This document shows positions 6,640-8,053 of a stretch of 8,053 bases of DNA, one piece after another (within the stretch, counting starts at the first letter, position 1; every line of letters starts with the position of its first letter). The notes beneath the pieces were generated by a model. The model did not search any database, was not told where the DNA came from, and saw nothing but the letters and a program-made list of their open reading frames with translations. Origin of the DNA: an uncultured Comamonadaceae bacterium (GTDB lineage: Bacteria; Pseudomonadota; Gammaproteobacteria; Burkholderiales; Burkholderiaceae_C); NCBI GenBank assembly GCA_937893415.1, contig CALBWZ010000457.1, positions 1 to 8,053 on the forward strand, read 5' to 3'. A program made the position numbers and the translations under genes.

Positions 6640-6668
6640 TTGGTGCAGCCGTCTTGATCGCTGATAAT
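6640..6668 (+). promoter_or_regulatory. Candidate promoter of GntR-family regulator gene
   Basis: -35 TTGGTG (6640-6645) and -10 GATAAT (6663-6668, five of six consensus bases) are 17 nt apart. Transcription would begin near 6675, about 40 nt before ATG 6714. Confidence 0.4.
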
Positions 6669-6713
6669 GGATCCAACCATATTTCACGCCATTTGGATGT
6701 GTAGGATGCAAAC

Positions 6714-7406
6714 ATGAAGCCAGTGACTGCTTTACAAAGTGCCGACGAGGAAGAAAAGATCGTTGAGAGCATTTACGAAGCTTTGGTCAATCAACGTTTA
6801 GCACCAGGAACCAAGCTTTCTGAATCTGCACTTTGTGAAGTTTTTGGCGTGGGACGCATGCGCATACGCCGAAGCTTGTTGTTGTTGGCTAACCGTGGTT
6901 TGGTTGAGCTGCATGCCAACAAAGGTGCTTATGTTGCCAAACCCTCTTCCCGTCAGGCGCAAGAAATTTTTGAAGCCAGGTTGGCTATTGAGCCCCCAAT
7001 TGCCCGAGTCGCTGCGAGCAAAGTGAAAGCCAGCACGATCAAATCCTTGGAGCGGTTGTTGCTTAAAGAGTCTGCCGCACATGCTGCCGGTAACCGCCAA
7101 GAGGCCATTCGTCTTTCTGGTCAATTCCACACCGATTTGGCCCAATTGACAGAAAATGCCTTTTTAATACAAGTCGTGAAGGACTTGGTGACCAGGTCTT
7201 CTTTAATCATTGGCATGTTTGGTGATTCAGGCATCATCAATTGTCGAGATGAAGAGCATGCAGGCATCATTCAGGCGCTGCGTTCGCATGATGGCGTGCT
7301 CGCTGAGCTATTGATGCAGAAACACATCGTGCACATTCAAGAGCACGTTGACTTTAATAAGCCAAAGCCTGCGTCCAAAGATCTGCGATCGATTTTCGCC
7401 GTTTGA
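6714..7406 (+). CDS. GntR-family (FadR/FCD subgroup) transcriptional regulator
   Basis: Product of 230 residues with ATG 6714 preceded by AGGA 7 nt upstream. The N-terminal winged helix-turn-helix spans about 12-78: IVESIYEALVNQRLAPGTKL, LSESALCEVFGVGRMRIRRSL (recognition helix) and RGLVELHANKGAYV (wing). The recognition helix reads GVGRMRIRRSL where many relatives have GVSRTPVREAL. The C-terminal all-helical FCD effector domain (about 85-212) keeps the metal-ligand histidines His139 (GQFHTDLAQL), His182 (EEHAGIIQAL) and His204. The Asp usually four residues before the first His is Ser135. FCD regulators commonly repress adjacent catabolic or transport operons and are released by a carboxylate ligand. 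Its divergent position and the palindrome in the shared 342-bp gap make it the likely regulator of the transporter-racemase operon. Confidence 0.88.
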   Translation: MKPVTALQSADEEEKIVESIYEALVNQRLAPGTKLSESALCEVFGVGRMRIRRSLLLLANRGLVELHANKGAYVAKPSSRQAQEIFEARLAIEPPIARVAASKVKASTIKSLERLLLKESAAHAAGNRQEAIRLSGQFHTDLAQLTENAFLIQVVKDLVTRSSLIIGMFGDSGIINCRDEEHAGIIQALRSHDGVLAELLMQKHIVHIQEHVDFNKPKPASKDLRSIFAV

Positions 7407-7422
7407 AAACCATTGCTGGTTT
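7407..7422 (+). terminator. Weak hairpin directly after GntR gene
   Basis: AAACCA (7407-7412) and TGGTTT (7417-7422) form a 6-bp stem with a TTGC loop immediately after the TGA stop. Only two G-C pairs are present and the following sequence is GATTGG with no T run, so it is at best a weak terminator. Confidence 0.25.
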
Positions 7423-7593
7423 GATTGGCTGGGGTTACTAGAACAGCGTAGTTCAAGAACTTCAAGCGTGTCAAGATCAAGCCACCCTTTATTGGTGTGG
7501 TTACTAACAAATCAACTTAAAGTAAATTTAGATTTTTTTAAGCTCTGTATTTTCTCTATTTTTCTTACTACCCATCATCTTTGGGTCAGATTT
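7423..7593. other. AT-rich gap with no recognisable gene
   Basis: No gene or RNA is recognised. Base composition turns markedly AT-rich from about 7500, with T-rich runs around 7530-7600, unlike the operon. The change suggests a junction between the payload and the remnant of the element's recombination end. Confidence 0.4.
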
Positions 7594-7914
7594 TTAAATT
7601 TTCACCTTTAAAGTATCTATCCAGGTGCTACAACATCTACACACTTCAATAGCTCCTCCCCCCTTACTAAGAGGAAGGCAGAGAATATCTCTTTCATTAC
7701 CAATCGCTCTGAAAAGGGTGTCATATCGCTCGTTCAGCCTGTGACATTGAACAGCGAAATTGCCATCCTTTGGCCAAAGCCTGATCTTGATGTTGGACTT
7801 GCCAATGCGCAGCTTCAGAGCAGATGGAACTGCTTTCTGAAAGTACGGGACATTGTTGTTGAGGTTGTAACCATTCACGATAAACGTGATACTACCAATT
7901 TTCACAGCTGGCAT
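7594..7914 (-). pseudogene. N-terminal remnant of a tyrosine integrase
   Basis: A 106-residue open frame starting at ATG 7914, about 85 bp from the tRNA 3' end and reading away from it, the usual place for the integrase of a tRNA-targeting element. Residues 1 to about 72 resemble the N-terminal domain of phage and island integrases: a short basic start, then VPYFQKAVPSALKLRIGKS followed by NIKIRLWP and LNERYDTLFRAI, like the common pattern of a Val-Pro segment, RxGK and a basic strand. After about residue 75 (DILCLPLSKGGG onward) the resemblance ends. Complete integrases have about 350-450 residues, and no catalytic R...HxxR...Y domain is seen downstream. The gene is therefore truncated and cannot catalyse recombination. 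Homology is judged by eye from the N-terminal pattern only. The TACCTA pair lies directly upstream and overlaps its promoter or ribosome-site region. Confidence 0.5.
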
Positions 7915-7920
7915 GCGTAT

Positions 7921-7943
7921 TCTACCTAAAATCTACCTAAAAA
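7921..7943 (+). promoter_or_regulatory. Candidate integrase arm-type sites, right arm
   Basis: Two tandem copies of TCTACCTAAAA (7921-7931 and 7932-7942) place TACCTA hexamers exactly 11 bp apart, the same motif, spacing and orientation as at 140-156 near the other end. They lie immediately upstream of the integrase-like start codon, so binding there could also autoregulate that gene. The integrase-binding role is inferred. Confidence 0.5.
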
Positions 7944-7990
7944 GTAGTCCCTAGTCATGCATAAGCTATTGATTTAATTTAATAAATCCA

Positions 7991-8013
7991 CTGTCGGCTG
8001 GTACCACCGACAG
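7991..8013. repeat. Inverted repeat straddling the tRNA 3' end
   Basis: CTGTCGG (7991-7997), just outside the tRNA, mirrors CCGACAG (8007-8013), inside its acceptor and T-arm region, across a 9-nt centre that includes the palindrome TGGTACCA (7999-8006). It may be a pair of core-type recombinase half-sites or a tRNA 3'-processing hairpin. Confidence 0.4.
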
Positions 8014-8053
8014 GAATCGAACCTGTATCTAGCGCTTAGGAGGCGCTCGTTCT
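7999..8053 (-). tRNA. tRNA-Arg (CCT), partial at window edge
   Basis: The minus strand shows the 3' part of a tRNA: anticodon stem AGCGC/GCGCT with 7-nt loop CTCCTAA (T33 correct, anticodon CCT, reading AGG), a 4-nt variable loop, T stem ACAGG/CCTGT around TTCGATT, acceptor strand CGGTGGT, discriminator A (8002) and encoded CCA (8001-7999). The D arm and acceptor 5' strand would lie beyond 8053. It is probably the intact host gene used as the integration target, but that cannot be confirmed inside the window. Confidence 0.85.
8004..8053 (-). repeat. Right attachment-site copy (50-bp direct repeat)
   Basis: Identical base for base to 1-50 and in the same orientation, covering the anticodon arm, T arm and most of the acceptor 3' strand of tRNA-Arg. 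Together the two copies bracket about 8 kb, as expected for attL and attR of an integrated element. Confidence 0.85.

Noticed and set aside
6483..6680. 65-codon minus-strand open frame in the divergent gap
   Set aside because: Occupies the promoter/operator region, lacks a strong ribosome site and shows no recognisable motif.
7655..7678. C-rich/G-rich imperfect inverted repeat, considered as an insertion-sequence end or dispersed repeat
   Set aside because: Only about six of ten positions pair, and the G-rich tract near 192-204 is similar in composition but not in sequence; no convincing terminal repeat.

Overview
The window looks like a small integrative element from a betaproteobacterium, probably Burkholderiales/Comamonadaceae. 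That placement rests on the flavour of the proteins, and no search was run. Both ends carry the same 50-bp sequence (1-50 and 8004-8053), which on the minus strand is the 3' half of a tRNA-Arg with anticodon CCT. The right copy continues into a discriminator base and CCA (8002-7999), so the functional tRNA gene probably extends past 8053. The left copy has no tRNA 5' half beside it and reads as the duplicated attachment scar.

Layout. 1-50 is the left tRNA fragment. 51-475 has no recognisable gene but holds a pair of 11-bp-spaced TACCTA motifs (140-156). 476-946 (+) is a broken gene in which a sliver of miaB is joined in frame to the C-terminal end of an Orn/Lys/Arg decarboxylase. 1026-6371 (-) is one compact operon, transcribed right to left: periplasmic substrate-binding protein, LivH-like permease, LivM-like permease, LivG-like ATPase, LivF-like ATPase and an Asp/Glu/hydantoin racemase. 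6372-6713 is a divergent regulatory region with a plausible operon promoter and a palindromic ATTGTTAACAAT operator. 6714-7406 (+) is a GntR/FCD regulator. 7407-7690 is AT-rich with no recognised gene. 7594-7914 (-) looks like the N-terminal stub of a tyrosine integrase starting about 85 bp from the tRNA. 7921-7943 is a second pair of TACCTA motifs, also 11 bp apart.

How it works together (inference): the operon would import a small amide, hydantoin-like or amino-acid-like compound through a branched-chain-amino-acid-type ABC transporter and epimerise it with the racemase, under control of the divergent GntR protein. No hydantoinase, carbamoylase or other catabolic enzyme is present, so the compound must be processed by enzymes encoded elsewhere. 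The payload genes look intact while the mobility gene is broken. The element therefore appears stranded, or movable only by an integrase acting in trans.
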